Below the pieces are notes generated by a model, which made no database searches, had not been told where the DNA came from, and was given only the letters and a program-made list of their open reading frames with translations. Position numbers and translations under genes: made by a program. DNA of 64,000 nt from Capsicum annuum (Eukaryota > Streptophyta > Magnoliopsida > Solanales > Solanaceae). The DNA lies in contig NC_061119.1 in the NCBI RefSeq assembly GCF_002878395.1, positions 14,205,836-14,269,835 on the forward strand, given 5' to 3'. Positions 1-11,272 of the stretch are shown piece after piece (position 1 is the stretch's first letter; each line of letters begins with the position of its first letter).

Positions 1-300
1 TCCCTTCCAAATATTAAATGTATTTAAACATTAAATAAAATATAATAATAATAATAATATTAATAATAATAATAATACAATAATTCTAATAAAAAATACT
101 AATAAACAACGCAGCAACAGTATAGTGGGAGTAGTAGTAATAAAGGTACTAATAATAATAATAATAATACATAATAAATGATGATGATGATCATAATAAT
201 ATAATAATAAAACAATAGCAATTTAGTAAACATACATAGAAGTAGTAGGTAATAATAATAATACTATACAAAAATTAATAAGTCTCCTATAACTATGTGG
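1..300. repeat. AAT-rich trinucleotide microsatellite region
   Basis: Long runs of AAT/TAA triplets with interspersed GAT and AGT triplets (for example around 41-80, 145-200 and 248-265). No reading frame of coding character is seen. The first 55 bases resemble 4221-4275 (TCCCT followed by ATATTAAA-type sequence and then TAATAATA), so the two may be copies of one AT-rich family with a microsatellite tail. Confidence 0.7.
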
Positions 301-549
301 ATAATCTTTTGTTTAAAAAATTAACTTGAGGTTAAATTATAATGCGACTATTATAAGAAAAAGTTTACAGTCTATTGTAATTAAAGATTTGGATTGAAAA
401 TTTAAAAGTATCCCTTTTAAAAGAAAAACATTCATTAACTTAAAAATAAAAAATAATTGCAGAAGAGCTCTATATGCACTCTACTATTTTATAACTTATC
501 TCTTTCATTTGAATGCATTTAATTTACATATTAAACGAAAAATGAAAAT

Positions 550-604
550 ATGACAATAATAATAATAATAATAGTAATAATAATAATAATAAAAAAAATT
601 TTTT

Positions 605-645
<41 letters not shown>
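550..645. repeat. (AAT)n plus (TA)n microsatellite
   Basis: AAT triplets (550-590) run into about 18 TA dinucleotides (608-642). The apparent open frame across it is only translated microsatellite (isoleucine and tyrosine runs). Confidence 0.85.
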
Positions 646-647
<2 letters not shown>

Positions 648-1092
648 CAAAACTAAAAAGCAACACAAGAAGTCAAGTGGCAAAATATTAAAAAGTCACG
701 TGACAATTTTTAGGACAAAGTTAAAAAATATTATAATAAAAGTTTTGAATTGAAAAATTAAGTATTTGAATTTGAATTATATTATCCTTTAAAAAAATAT
801 TTTCATTATCTGAAAAATAGAAAGCATGATTAAAGAGTTCTAATAGACATTTACTATTTCAAGCTTATCAAAATTTAAATGTTATAAAATAAATTTAAAT
901 ATAATTTATTTACCCATTAAGAAAAGATAAAAATATAATTAAAATAAAATAATTAATACAAATAGTAGTACACAAGTTGTAGTACTTTAATTTAAAAATG
1001 AAAACGTAGGAATAGTAGTGATAATAATAATAATAGTAATAATGATAATAATAAAACTACTAATAATTAGTAATAACATTAGGAGTACTTTT

Positions 1093-1310
1093 AGTAGGAG
1101 TAGTAGGAGTACTTTTAACTTTAAAAAGACGTAGTAGTAATAATACTTAAATTTGAAATATACAAACGCAATAATAATAATATAGTAGTACGTTTTAGTA
1201 GTAGTAGTACTAGTAGGAGTAGTAAGAGTACTTTTTTCTTTAAAAAGACGTAGTAGTAATAATACTTAAATTTGAAATATACAAAAATAATAGTAATAAT
1301 ATAGTAGTAT
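1093..1310 (+). repeat. Tandem duplication, period about 119 bp
   Basis: The block TTAAAAAGACGTAGTAGTAA occurs at 1121 and again at 1240, and the following ACTTAAATTTGAAATATACA is identical in both copies. The intervening AGT/AAT triplets differ slightly, which suggests a local duplication followed by microsatellite slippage. No coding capacity. Confidence 0.85.
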
Positions 1311-3210
1311 GTCTAATTTCAAATATTCAGTTTATTAGATAATATACATTATATTGGAAAAATATAAGGATAAGAAAGAATTACTACCATATTTGAATTT
1401 TAAATTCAAATGAAAGCTGAATTGGAATTGAGTTCTATACTTAGCCTCTCTTATAAATACTCCTACGTCATTAGTTTTATACATGAATTTATTTACTGTA
1501 TTTTTATTCTCCAATTTTTTAAAATAGTTTAGAATATAACATTTTCTTCTTTATCTTTTTCTGTTAATGTTCAAAGTCCACCAATTTAAATTAATATATG
1601 TATCTCTTTTTTTTGATGACTCAATTTTAGAATATTATTGTTGCCACTATTTTTTTTTTTACCATAATTATATATCTCCATCATCATCTTTTTATTACTT
1701 TCATGTTTGTTAAAAGCTATGACATTTTTTTAACTGAATTCGCGTATCGATTCTATCACAATGATTTCATTGAAAATATATTATTGAATGTTTAACTTTT
1801 AACTTTAATTATGAAATTATCATTATTTTTAATAAAGTATGCTTATATGTTTTGCTTCATTTCAATGCTGAACTAATTCAATACATCTCAAATCATTTTC
1901 AATAGATAATAAAAAGCGAAATTTATTCGAAGGACTATAACATGCTTGAACTTAATTATGTAATTTTTTTCAGGGTAATGATGAAGATATAAATTAGTAT
2001 AGTAGCTATTAATTAATTTTGAGCTTAAAAAATAGATAACTTTATTTGATGTGATTATTCAACATTAGTAATAGCTTGTATTTGCTAAAAGAAATTGATA
2101 TTTGACATTTTATTAATACATCGAAAAATATTTTTGTAAAAGTACTCATATTTATCAAACACAAAATAATATTATATGGTTAAGGATAGAGTGATGAATA
2201 TTATGATGGAGAGGATGGGTAGGGGATTGTAGTGGCTGACGTGGCATAAAGGGCTTGGCTAGGTGGGATGGTGGTAGTTGAGGTTAAGGGGTAGGAAAAA
2301 AGATTTTTAAGAAAATATGAAAAAAAATAAAAACTTTAAAATTTTTTTTTTGGGGTAGCAATGGTTAAAATAAAATTTAGAATTTTTTATTTTAACAAAA
2401 TAAAAAAAAATATTGCTTGTTGAGTAGGAGCTCGGGGTGGGTGGTGGAGGTAAGGGTGGGTGTAGTAATGATAAAAAAATGAATATTTTGTTGGGGGAGT
2501 AAGGTCAGGGTTAGGAGGTGGATGAGGTAAGAAAATAATTTTAAAAAATATATTAAAATTTTTTTTAAAAAAGGTTGGGAGAGGGTATGGTGGTGAGGTA
2601 AAAGTTGGGGTGGCTGTGAGATTTGATGGGATGAGTGATTTTAAAACTGGTTTGAAAGATTTTAATTGAATTAATTGAGGATATAATAATAAGAATAAAT
2701 AAAACTAAAAATTACACAAATACACAATTTATGTGTTCAATATTACAAAAAACCCAACTCCTTAAACATATTATAAAAATCCCACATATACATAGAATGC
2801 TATGGATATGTCGGCTATGTTATGTATATTAATAGGGAGAGAGAGTAAAGTAATTAAAAAAGTGGGAGAGAGTGTAATTACTTTTAAAAAATTGGTATTT
2901 ATGTTATTTATACTAAATAAAATGCTTAAAGATACTAGTATTTGAAATTATGATTATCTATTATCCACATGGATAAGTCTAGAGGCCTAAGAAAGTCGAG
3001 TACCCCTAATAAAAATACTAATTTTGTTTTCTTCATATCAAAACATCTAAAATAATTGCATTTATGATTAGTGGTTAAGTTTAGTTGTAATTTTACTATT
3101 AATAATTTATTTAATATTTCATAATCAATAAATATGTTAATGAGATATAATAAAAAATGATTAATTTTTATAATTTCAAAGTGAATAATCTAATATTTTT
3201 TTTAAAAAAG
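1311..3210. other. AT-rich non-coding spacer
   Basis: No recognisable gene. 2170-2640 is strongly G-biased on the plus strand with few C residues. Elsewhere there are poly-A and poly-T tracts and short AT-rich stretches. Confidence 0.6.
2434..2460 (+). other. Potential G-quadruplex-forming G-run cluster
   Basis: GGGG, GGG, GGG and GGG runs are separated by loops of 1, 12 and 1 bases, with extra GG pairs in the long loop. The segment lies in the G-skewed stretch. This is pattern only; folding is not shown. Confidence 0.4.
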
Positions 3211-3241
3211 TTTCGCGCATCATGCGGGTACTTATAGTAAT
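3211..3241 (+). mobile_element. Possible Helitron-like 3' terminus
   Basis: CGCAT-C-ATGCG forms a perfect 5-bp-arm hairpin (3216-3226), followed by a GGGTACTTATAGTA tail. Plant Helitrons commonly end in a short GC-rich hairpin a few bases before CTAGT/CTRR. Here the terminal CTAG is not intact and no matching 5' end was located, so this is a weak call. Confidence 0.3.
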
Positions 3242-4220
3242 ATATTATAAAGCAGAGGAGGAAGCATCAAAAGAAGTCAAGTGACAACATAAAATAAGTC
3301 ACTTGAAAATTTTAATAAAATAAGTCACTTGATAGTCAAAAGCAGCAGCAGTGGCGGTGGCGGCAACAACAACACATTTTTTCGCAAGCATTATCATACA
3401 CGTTTCATTTTGTAAAATAATGTATTCTATGATTCGTAAGTTAAAATTTTAGTTATAAAAATATAAAGTCATTAAAATTAGTTTATAGATAAAAATACAA
3501 TCCATCAAAAATTATTTAGTTTGAAATATTTTTTTATGGTTCTAAATTGAAACTACAAGAGGATACAATTTAATTTTAAAGATAAAGTTTATCGTTAAAA
3601 TTCCCTTTTTAGATAAACTTAGCTAAGAATTAGTTATATGAATGCTGTTAAATTTTAAATTTTAAATTTGAATTTTCAGTTACATATTCTTCTACAATTT
3701 GAATTGAATACTAACTCTATACTAGATAAAACTGGATTTCAAATAACTCTTTCCTATATAATCTGATCTTTCAATCAAACCTTTTATTTTTTTCTCTAAA
3801 CTCTTTATTTATTCTCTAATTTTTCAATCATATTCGTTTATTGATTATACAATATTTATGGATGGTCATAATTATATATTATTTGTGCATACATTTTTGC
3901 TACTCAAAGGTTAACTTTAGATTGTTTGATTATAATTTGTTAATAGTTTGTGTATTTGATATTACAGAGTTAATATGTTATAAATTTGTAGTTTGTGTAT
4001 TTGAAAATAATTATACTTTAAAGGAAAAACAAAAGATTTTTATTAGCTTAAATCTGGCAACCATTGTAGAATAGTCCTAAATAAACTTTAACTATTTTAA
4101 AATAATAATATTCTATTAATAAATAATAGTAAAACTCATAATATTACGCTTAGGATGGTATATTTAACCAAACAAAATTATTATTTTTTTCTGAACTGTA
4201 AACACATTATCATAATCTTA
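3242..4220. other. AT-rich non-coding spacer with dispersed repeat
   Basis: 3270-3335 (AAGAAGTCAAGTGACA and AAGTCACTTGA blocks) resembles 666-712 (AAGAAGTCAAGTGGCA, AAAGTCACGTGACA), so the region shares a diverged repeat with the window start. The AT-rich 77-codon frame at 3841-4074 has no recognisable domain and is not called as a gene. Confidence 0.5.
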
Positions 4221-4273
4221 TCCCTCTCAATATTATAAAGTATATTTAAATATTAAATAAAAGATAATAATAT

Positions 4274-4373
4274 TAACAACAACAACAGCAACAGCAGCAA
4301 CAACAGCAACAACAACAGCAACAACAACAGCAACACAACAACAACAACAGCAACAACAACACTAACAGCAACA
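4274..4373. repeat. CAA/CAG compound microsatellite
   Basis: About 33 triplets of AAC/CAA interrupted by CAG. Trinucleotide composition differs from the AAT arrays elsewhere in the first 4.6 kb. Confidence 0.9.
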
Positions 4374-4654
4374 TATCATTTAGTATAAAAAGATTAAGTT
4401 GTTACTCGTTCTTATCCATACTTTATTTAAAACTACACATATTTATCTTATAATTCATATTTGAATGAGATAGAATATTAGAAATTACTATTTGAAATTT
4501 TACCTTGTTACTTTATCCATTAACCACACAATTTAATATTCATAAAAAATATTGTATGAATTATTTTAATTACTATCATTAAACTACTGCGAAATTGTTG
4601 TTCTTGTTAATAATATGTTATTGCTGCTACTACTAATACTAAGTAATAAAATTT

Positions 4655-4800
4655 TTCCAGAAAAGCGACCACATGTCGCTTTTCTGATTTTTTTTTATAG
4701 TGGTCGCTTTTTTTTTTTTCTAGAAAAGCAACCATAATGTGGTTGGTTTTTTGAAAATTTTCTAGAAAAGCAACCACATGTGGCCGTTTTTATAATAATT
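4655..4800. repeat. Left subterminal repeat of CACTA
   Basis: Four imperfect copies of the GCGACCACATGTGGTCGC-type palindrome (about 4664, 4702, 4727 and 4769), separated by T-rich spacers. The same motif is present about 15 times at the right end. In En/Spm elements such motifs are TNPA binding sites. Confidence 0.75.
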
Positions 4801-4984
4801 TTGTAAACAGAATAATAACATATATCTATGCTACATTCCATCAAACCTGCTATACAATACAACCCACCAATCAACATTTAATATACAATCAACCACGATA
4901 AGAATACAAATATTAAAAATCAAATTATTTATAAAATTTATCAAGGTTTCAAATTCAAACTACAAAACATACAAAAGACTAAAA

Positions 4985-6838
4985 ATTACAACTCATCATC
5001 CGCATCCTCATTCTCTGCCTCACCATTCCTCCTCTGTGGTGTAATAATCATCCTGTGGGTTTAGGCCTTTTGCAGCCCGAGATATGTCACCAGGACAAGG
5101 AGGAAGAATTCATGCAGATTGAAGAAAAGGGTTGATCTGCTCCTGCATCATCTTCATTTGTGTTGTAGTTTTCTCCGCCTTCTTCTTCGCCCTCTCAGTC
5201 TGTGCATCAAGCTTTTTAGTAAGTTGAGAAACCGTATTTTTTTTGTAAATCAATGGTTTCGCTTCAACTGTTGAGGGAAAGGATGAATCACCGGATGAAG
5301 ATATAATATTCTCACTAAAACATTTCTTGTGGTAGCCATAGTATGCGCCTCTAATTGGAGAACCCACAGTTTGTTTCCAGTACTCCTCCTCTACATCTTC
5401 AGGTATTGTTTTACCCTGACTTTCAGGAGGCTGAGTACTACGGTACTCATTAATGAACTACATATATTTGTCCTATATTCAAAGTAAAGCAAAATTAATA
5501 GTGAAAAAATATTAAACTAGTCGTACTTGAATAATATCAATTTTGAGAAAAAAATCATAAATACAAAATGTGATTCTTAATGGGTAGCTTTTGAACAAGG
5601 CTCAACTCAGACATCTTCATCTATTGGGTTCTTTTTCTTCTTTACATGGGTCTCCTCGAATACCTCATAAAAATCTACTTTCCTACCCAATTGTTTTTCC
5701 TGCATATGATAAAATTATTAATCTTTAAAAAATTAAAATAGAATCAAACAATTAAACCTGTAAAAGTTACATACCATTTTTTGCTCCACAGTAATCCGAC
5801 TAACAGCTCCCGCAATATATAAAGAGCCACCCTTGGTCGATGCATTGTCTTTCTTCCCTTTTCACTCAACTTTTGGTATTCTTCGCTATTCCAATAATGA
5901 AGATAATCTTGCCACATTCTTTCATCTATAAAACTTGGTCTTACCCTTTTTTTATCTGGCATAATCCAACAGACCGTTCATTCTGAGTCTTGCTCTTTAT
6001 AAAAATTCTTTTGTATAACAAAGTAATTTGTTAGATCCCACCAGAAATATTTCAACAATAAAAAAATATTTGATATTCAATTTTTTGTTCTAACAATGTG
6101 TTAAGTAGTTGATAAGTTAAATCCTTACCTAAAATTCTTTAAACATTTCATTTCTATCAAATTCTGAAACCTTTTTGCCAACTAGTCCAATAGCCGTTGA
6201 AGTGCCGACAAATGCATTTAGTCGTAATTTTTTTAATTCTATCATTGGGCAAAAACCTACAACACAAGATCAAACATTAATATCATAGAGCATAATAATA
6301 TAGTAAATGAAAAATGAATAATGTTCTTATATTTAGAAATCTTACCCTGCTCCATATGGAATAATATACTGCCTCCGATGATCATCTCTGTCTTCGGGCT
6401 GTGGAACAATTGCTACTGGATGCACTGGCGTGGGCGGATCTAAAGCACTGGATGGTGTGCCTCTAAGATGAAGATTTGTCAACCCAATAGGTCCAGCAGA
6501 ATCACTGTGAGTACATGGGTGACTACTAGTAGAAAGTACAGCAGACGATGGTAGATGACTGTGTGTGCCAGCGGTCGTCTGATATTACTATGATGGCAGT
6601 GGCATCGCGATGAGAGATGAATAAGTCTCTGTAGATCCATGAAGTAGACCCACGTTCGTAGGATCAGGAACTGAATGATGCGACAACCTAGAATAAGAGG
6701 GTTGTGTTGGCACGTCATCTAACTGACCATCAGATATATGAATACCTGTCGGTCGTCTATAAAGAGGAGGTTGTTTTTTCTTTTTTTTTTCTTTGTAGGA
6801 TCAACTTTTTCCTTACCTTTGTCACCTTTAAATCCCAT
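4985..6838 (-). pseudogene. TNPA-like accessory protein gene (Transposase_24 / Ptta-En-Spm type), interrupted
   Basis: Reading leftward, a start at 6838 gives MGFKGDKGKEKVDP followed by a lysine run, a basic N-terminus. About 6130-6255 encodes a serine/glycine-poor helix ending FDRNEMFKEF. About 5985-6055 encodes a WDLTNYFV segment, and 5744-5962 encodes RMWQDYLHYWNSEEYQKLSEKG, the W...YW...F/Y K..S motif of the plant En/Spm Transposase_24 family. 5110-5367 carries GSPIRGAYYG and a charged coiled coil (KKLDAQTERAKKKAEKTT). The order matches family members. The gene lies between the transposase and the left end, in the same direction, as TNPA does in En/Spm. Its role would be binding the subterminal repeats. 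An in-frame stop at about 5985 and shifted frames suggest decay, although some gaps may be introns. Confidence 0.7.
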
Positions 6839-7246
6839 CTAAATTATGTAAAGTTAACAAGTAGTTAGTCCTTACAAAATGAATATAAGAAAATGTACCT
6901 TTTAGAATCTTATAAAAAAGGAAGATTTTTTTTTGAAAAGAACACACATCCATTTTCAATTCATTAGTACACATTCCAAATAACTAATTTCAAGTTTCTA
7001 ATTCAAATTTCAAATCAATAAATTAGTATTAAAACACTAGTGAAATAGTTACATAACTATAGCAAGTTTAGGCTCGCTCCAACAACACGACAAAGACAAG
7101 AATATTTCTAATACTACATAAAACATGGAAAAGTGACAACAGTAATCTTACTCAGGATATTACATATCAATCTTAAACAAGAAACATAAAGTTAAATAGT
7201 ACAAAGTATAAAGACATCAATACATAACAAATACAACCTACACAAA
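6839..7246. other. Intergenic region between the TNPA-like and TNP2-like genes
   Basis: AT-rich and non-coding. It would hold the transposase 3' UTR and the TNPA 5' region if these are separate units. No clear signal seen. Confidence 0.5.
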
Positions 7247-7967
7247 CTAATTCTCCTCTCCTGAAGATTCTCCACTAAACTATTCACCCTCTTAAGAAGT
7301 TTCCTCATCTTCTACCCACTTAGTCTCTTCTTCTACAATATTAACTTCTTCAAATATATTTTACGGGTGGTTCAAACTATCCACTAAATCAATGTCCACT
7401 AACTGGTGATCAATCTGCATTTTATTTTGATACGCAGTCTCGAACACATCCTCAACTTACACCCATACTATAGACTTTTTTTTGATTACAGCCCACCAAT
7501 CAGACTTATCTTTGTGCAATAGATAAGGAGCATAGTATACTTGTTTAACATTTTGCGCGAGAACAAAAGGATCGTAAATAGATACGTCCTATTGTGCTTA
7601 ACTTCAATGATGGTATGCTCCTTAAGTATTCTTGTTCCTCGTGTGTTTGGATCAAACCTCTTACATCAAAAGAGTATAACTTTTTTTATTGGCAAACCAG
7701 CATACTCTATTTCTATGATCTCTTGTATGATGCTAAAGTAATCAACATCATCATCACCCTTAACCCAAACACCACTATTGTTTCTGTTCCTTGTTCTGAA
7801 ATGTTCGTTGGTGGAAAATTTAAATTTATTTACTGTGTAATAGGACATTATATGATCTTTAACTGGTCCCAAAGAAATATCTTTCAAAAACTGATCGTAT
7901 ACGGTCGCATTTGGTGAATGGTATACCTAAACATATTATATATCTATATATATCTATATCTATATCT

Positions 7968-7998
<31 letters not shown>

Positions 7999-10679
7999 TA
8001 TATATATATTAGTTTAAGAATGTGTAAATATTTAATTTTTTTTGACATATTAGTACACTTACACACCTCATATCTAAACCATATTGCAAAGGATGCATAC
8101 ACTTGATTTAGGTGGAATTGAGTCTTAAATGAATTGAAAATCCAACATGTGAAACACAATTATTTTCCTTAGTGAAATGAGTAAATAAATATGATATGTT
8201 AATATTTAATATCCTTACTTTAGAAAGGGCTCAACTTCTGGACAATTCAGCAAGACATTCAAAGTTGTTGCTTTGTACTCCATAGTAGTGAGCCGACGAA
8301 ATATGGTCTTTTTTGCCTTACTAACATATTGATTGAAAATTGATATTGGTTGCAAATGAGGATCATTCTCATCTTCCTGATGTCGATTCGGTTTGTTTAT
8401 TAAACAAGCAACTTGATTACCAAAGTAGTATGAACAAAATTGAGATATTTCTCTTGCAAGATATGCCTCAACTATAGAGCCTTCCACCCAATATTTATTT
8501 TTAGGACACCCTTTCAATTTTTCAATTGTCTTGCATAATATTAAGATTAGGTGTTTACTATATAAAAATAGATATGTATGAATTTGAAGAATTATTTAAT
8601 AAATTAAACATATTGCAATTGCTTACCGCATGCCTGGATACATCCACCTAGTTTGAACTAGACCGCCTAGACGAGCTTCGTGGACAAGGTGAATGAGAAG
8701 ATGTTCCATCACATCAAAGAACCTAGGTGTAAAAATCTTCTCCAACTAGTTGGTGATAACAACAATATTACTTTTTATTCGATCCATATTTTCTTCTTTA
8801 ATGTGGTGGAACAAAAGTCTTTGAAGAACAAACTAATCTCTGCTATCGGTTTCCATATGTTTTCAAGCAAACCAATAAAAGAAATTGGAAGTAATTGTTC
8901 CATGAAAACATGACAATCATGACTTTTTCATTCCATGTAAGATTCCTTGTGCCATATCAACCCTCTTTCCAAAATTTGAGGCATATCCATCGGGCATCTT
9001 TAAACTTTTGACCCACTCACATATTTTTTGCTTTTGGTCAAACTTGAAAGTATAACTAGACTTGTGCTTAAGAACATTGACATTGGGCCCCTCCTGCAAG
9101 TGTAATTCCCTACACTTGCAATATTCTGATAAATCAAGTCTAGCCTAAGGATTATCCTTTGTCTTGCTGGTAACATCCATAACTGTGTTGAATAAGTTAT
9201 CAAAATAGTTCTTCTCAGTAAGCATGACATCAATATTATATCTAAGTAAATTATCTGGCCAATATTCTAACTCTCAAAATATCTTTGCTTAGTCCAGTTA
9301 TATGAAATGCCATATCCATCAAACCTATACATTGGTTTCTCACTAACTTTTGGAAAGTCCTAAACTATCTGCCAAATGTCATGACCATATAACCTTATAG
9401 GTGGACCATTATGTTCAGTTCTATTTTTTCTGAATGCGTTCTTGAGTCTCCTAAACTTATGATTAGGTGGTAAGAAACTACAATGACAATCAAACCATGA
9501 ATTTTTTCTGCCATGTCTTAATGTGAAAGATTTTGTATTTTCCATTAAGTATCGATAAGCCAACTTTCCAGCTGTCATCCACCCAGACAACATTCCATAA
9601 GCAGGGAAATCTTTAATAGTCCAAATTAGATATGCACGCAAATTAAAATTCTGTTTAAGTGAAATGTCCTAAGTTTTAACCCCCTCATGCCATAAAATTT
9701 ATAGTTCTTCAATCAAAGGTTGCAAGTAAACATCTATTTTGATTTTTGGATTACGTGGGCCAGGAATAACATAATTCACAAATATATACGGACTAGTCAT
9801 CAATATTTTAGGAGGAAGATTATATGGAGTGATAAATATAGGCCAACATGAATATGATGCAACACAAACAGAAAAAGGTGAGAAACCATCCACACACAAT
9901 CCCAATCAAATATTCGTAGCTCAGCTGCAAAATCTGGATAAGTTGCATCAAAATACTTCCAAACCTTTCCATCAGATAGATGCCACATAACACCAGCGGG
10001 CCTTCTATTTTCACTGTGCCATCTTATATGAGGAGATGAGCTGTTTGAAGAATACAACCTCTTTAACCTTGGTATTAGAGGTAAATAATGCATCGCCTTA
10101 ATAGCAATTTTATTTGACAACCATGCTTATAGCGAGTGTGTTGACAAAAATTACAGGACTCTAGGTTAGTATCTTCCTTAAAGTATAACATGCAACCATT
10201 TTCACAACAATCAATTCTAACCAAGTAGAGACCTAACTTTGACACCCTTCTTTTTGCTTTATAGAAAAAATCAGGAACCTCTAAAGACGGTTCAAATAAC
10301 TCTTTAATAAGGTCTATCACTAAGCCTATTCCCCCTTCAACAATATTCCAATCAGATTTAATACTTAATAATCTAACACCTACAGACAATCGAGAGTGTG
10401 AACACCCGTCAAACAAAGGATGACTAGTAGCATGCAATTGTTCATATAAACGGTGCGCTTCTGTATTGGGAACATCTTTGATATTTCCCCTAAATTCTCC
10501 CCCGTATTGCATCACAAAAGCATCATGCCCATTTCTGTCATCCTAGTACCTTGATAGTTATTATGCCCTGCATACCTACTACTTTCACCAACAACAAAGT
10601 TATTTTGCTCAACATCATCATGACTAGTATGGAATCTTAAAAAACCTCATGAAACTCTTTTCTATAAAGATGATCCTTC
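7247..10679 (-). pseudogene. CACTA TNP2-type transposase, main body and C-terminus (broken)
   Basis: This is the catalytic protein of CACTA transposition. Reading leftward, 10515-10075 has LSVGVRLLSIKSDWN and DCCENGCMLYFKE; 10120-9800 has HYLPLIPRLKRLY; 9905-9699 has LCVDGFSPF, PYNLPP and KIDVYLQPLIEEL; 9641-9360 has FPAYGMLSGWMTAGKLAY, HGRKNSWFDCH and RRLKNAFRK; about 8940-8890 has KSHDCHVFMEQLLPI. All are hallmarks of the TNP2 domain. 8517-8215 is the DUF4218 domain (WVEGSIVEAYLAREI). 7887-7666 is DUF4216 (NNSGVWVKGDDDVDYFSIIQEIIEIEY), and 7580-7247 gives the usual C-terminal VKQVYYAPYLLHKDKSDWW and an acidic tail. At least four frame changes and several stops separate the blocks, so it is degenerate. 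Its N-terminus lies at 21912-22098, displaced by a gypsy insertion. Confidence 0.88.
7935..8010. repeat. (TATATC)n / (TA)n microsatellite
   Basis: About ten TATATC hexamers followed by TA dinucleotides. They lie between the DUF4216 and DUF4218 coding blocks of the transposase, probably in an intron. Confidence 0.9.
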
Positions 10680-11272
10680 ACAACTGTAATGCCCCAAAAA
10701 TAGGTCTCGAGATGTCACACGGTGCTCAAGACTATGAGTAGCCTCAAGCTAACCCTGTAAGCCTTCTACTAAATCTGAAACTCATAATAAAGAAATATAA
10801 TCGTATAATCAAAGATAAAATACTGAATTTTGTCTGAGCTAAGCTGGAATTAACTGAACATAATATCTGAAAATACTTGACTTAAAAGTTTGAACAACCA
10901 ACACTAGAAATTTGAATTATAACTAGAAGTCTGATAAGCCTCTACTACTAACAACTAGAGAGCCACTAGGACAAACCCTAGCTGGCTCGAACTGACTGAA
11001 AATACTAAATCAACTACTTTAATAAGCTGGAAAACTAAATAACTGGGTCCCTGAACTATGGGACTCACCAACTGTCGAGATGTAGATGGAGATGCTCAAA
11101 ATCACTCACGCGGCTGAAACTGAGCACCTGAACCTACATTATTAAACAATGTAGCACATAGACATATATGTGGATCAGTACTTTTGGAATGTACTGAGAA
11201 TGTGGGGGTGAATCCATAATTAAAAAAATATCTTAATGCTTATATAAACTTGTAAAAGAATGCATGCTAAGT

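Noticed and set aside
550..753. Open frame rich in Ile and Tyr
   Set aside because: Translated AAT and TA microsatellite.
3841..4074. 77-codon open frame
   Set aside because: AT-rich, no domain, no codon character, and no support from context.
4695..4877. Open frame with repeated CGCFSRK
   Set aside because: It arises from the left subterminal repeats of the CACTA.
7918..8159. Open frames on both strands with YLYLYL or YRYRYR runs
   Set aside because: Translated TATATC microsatellite inside the transposase gene.
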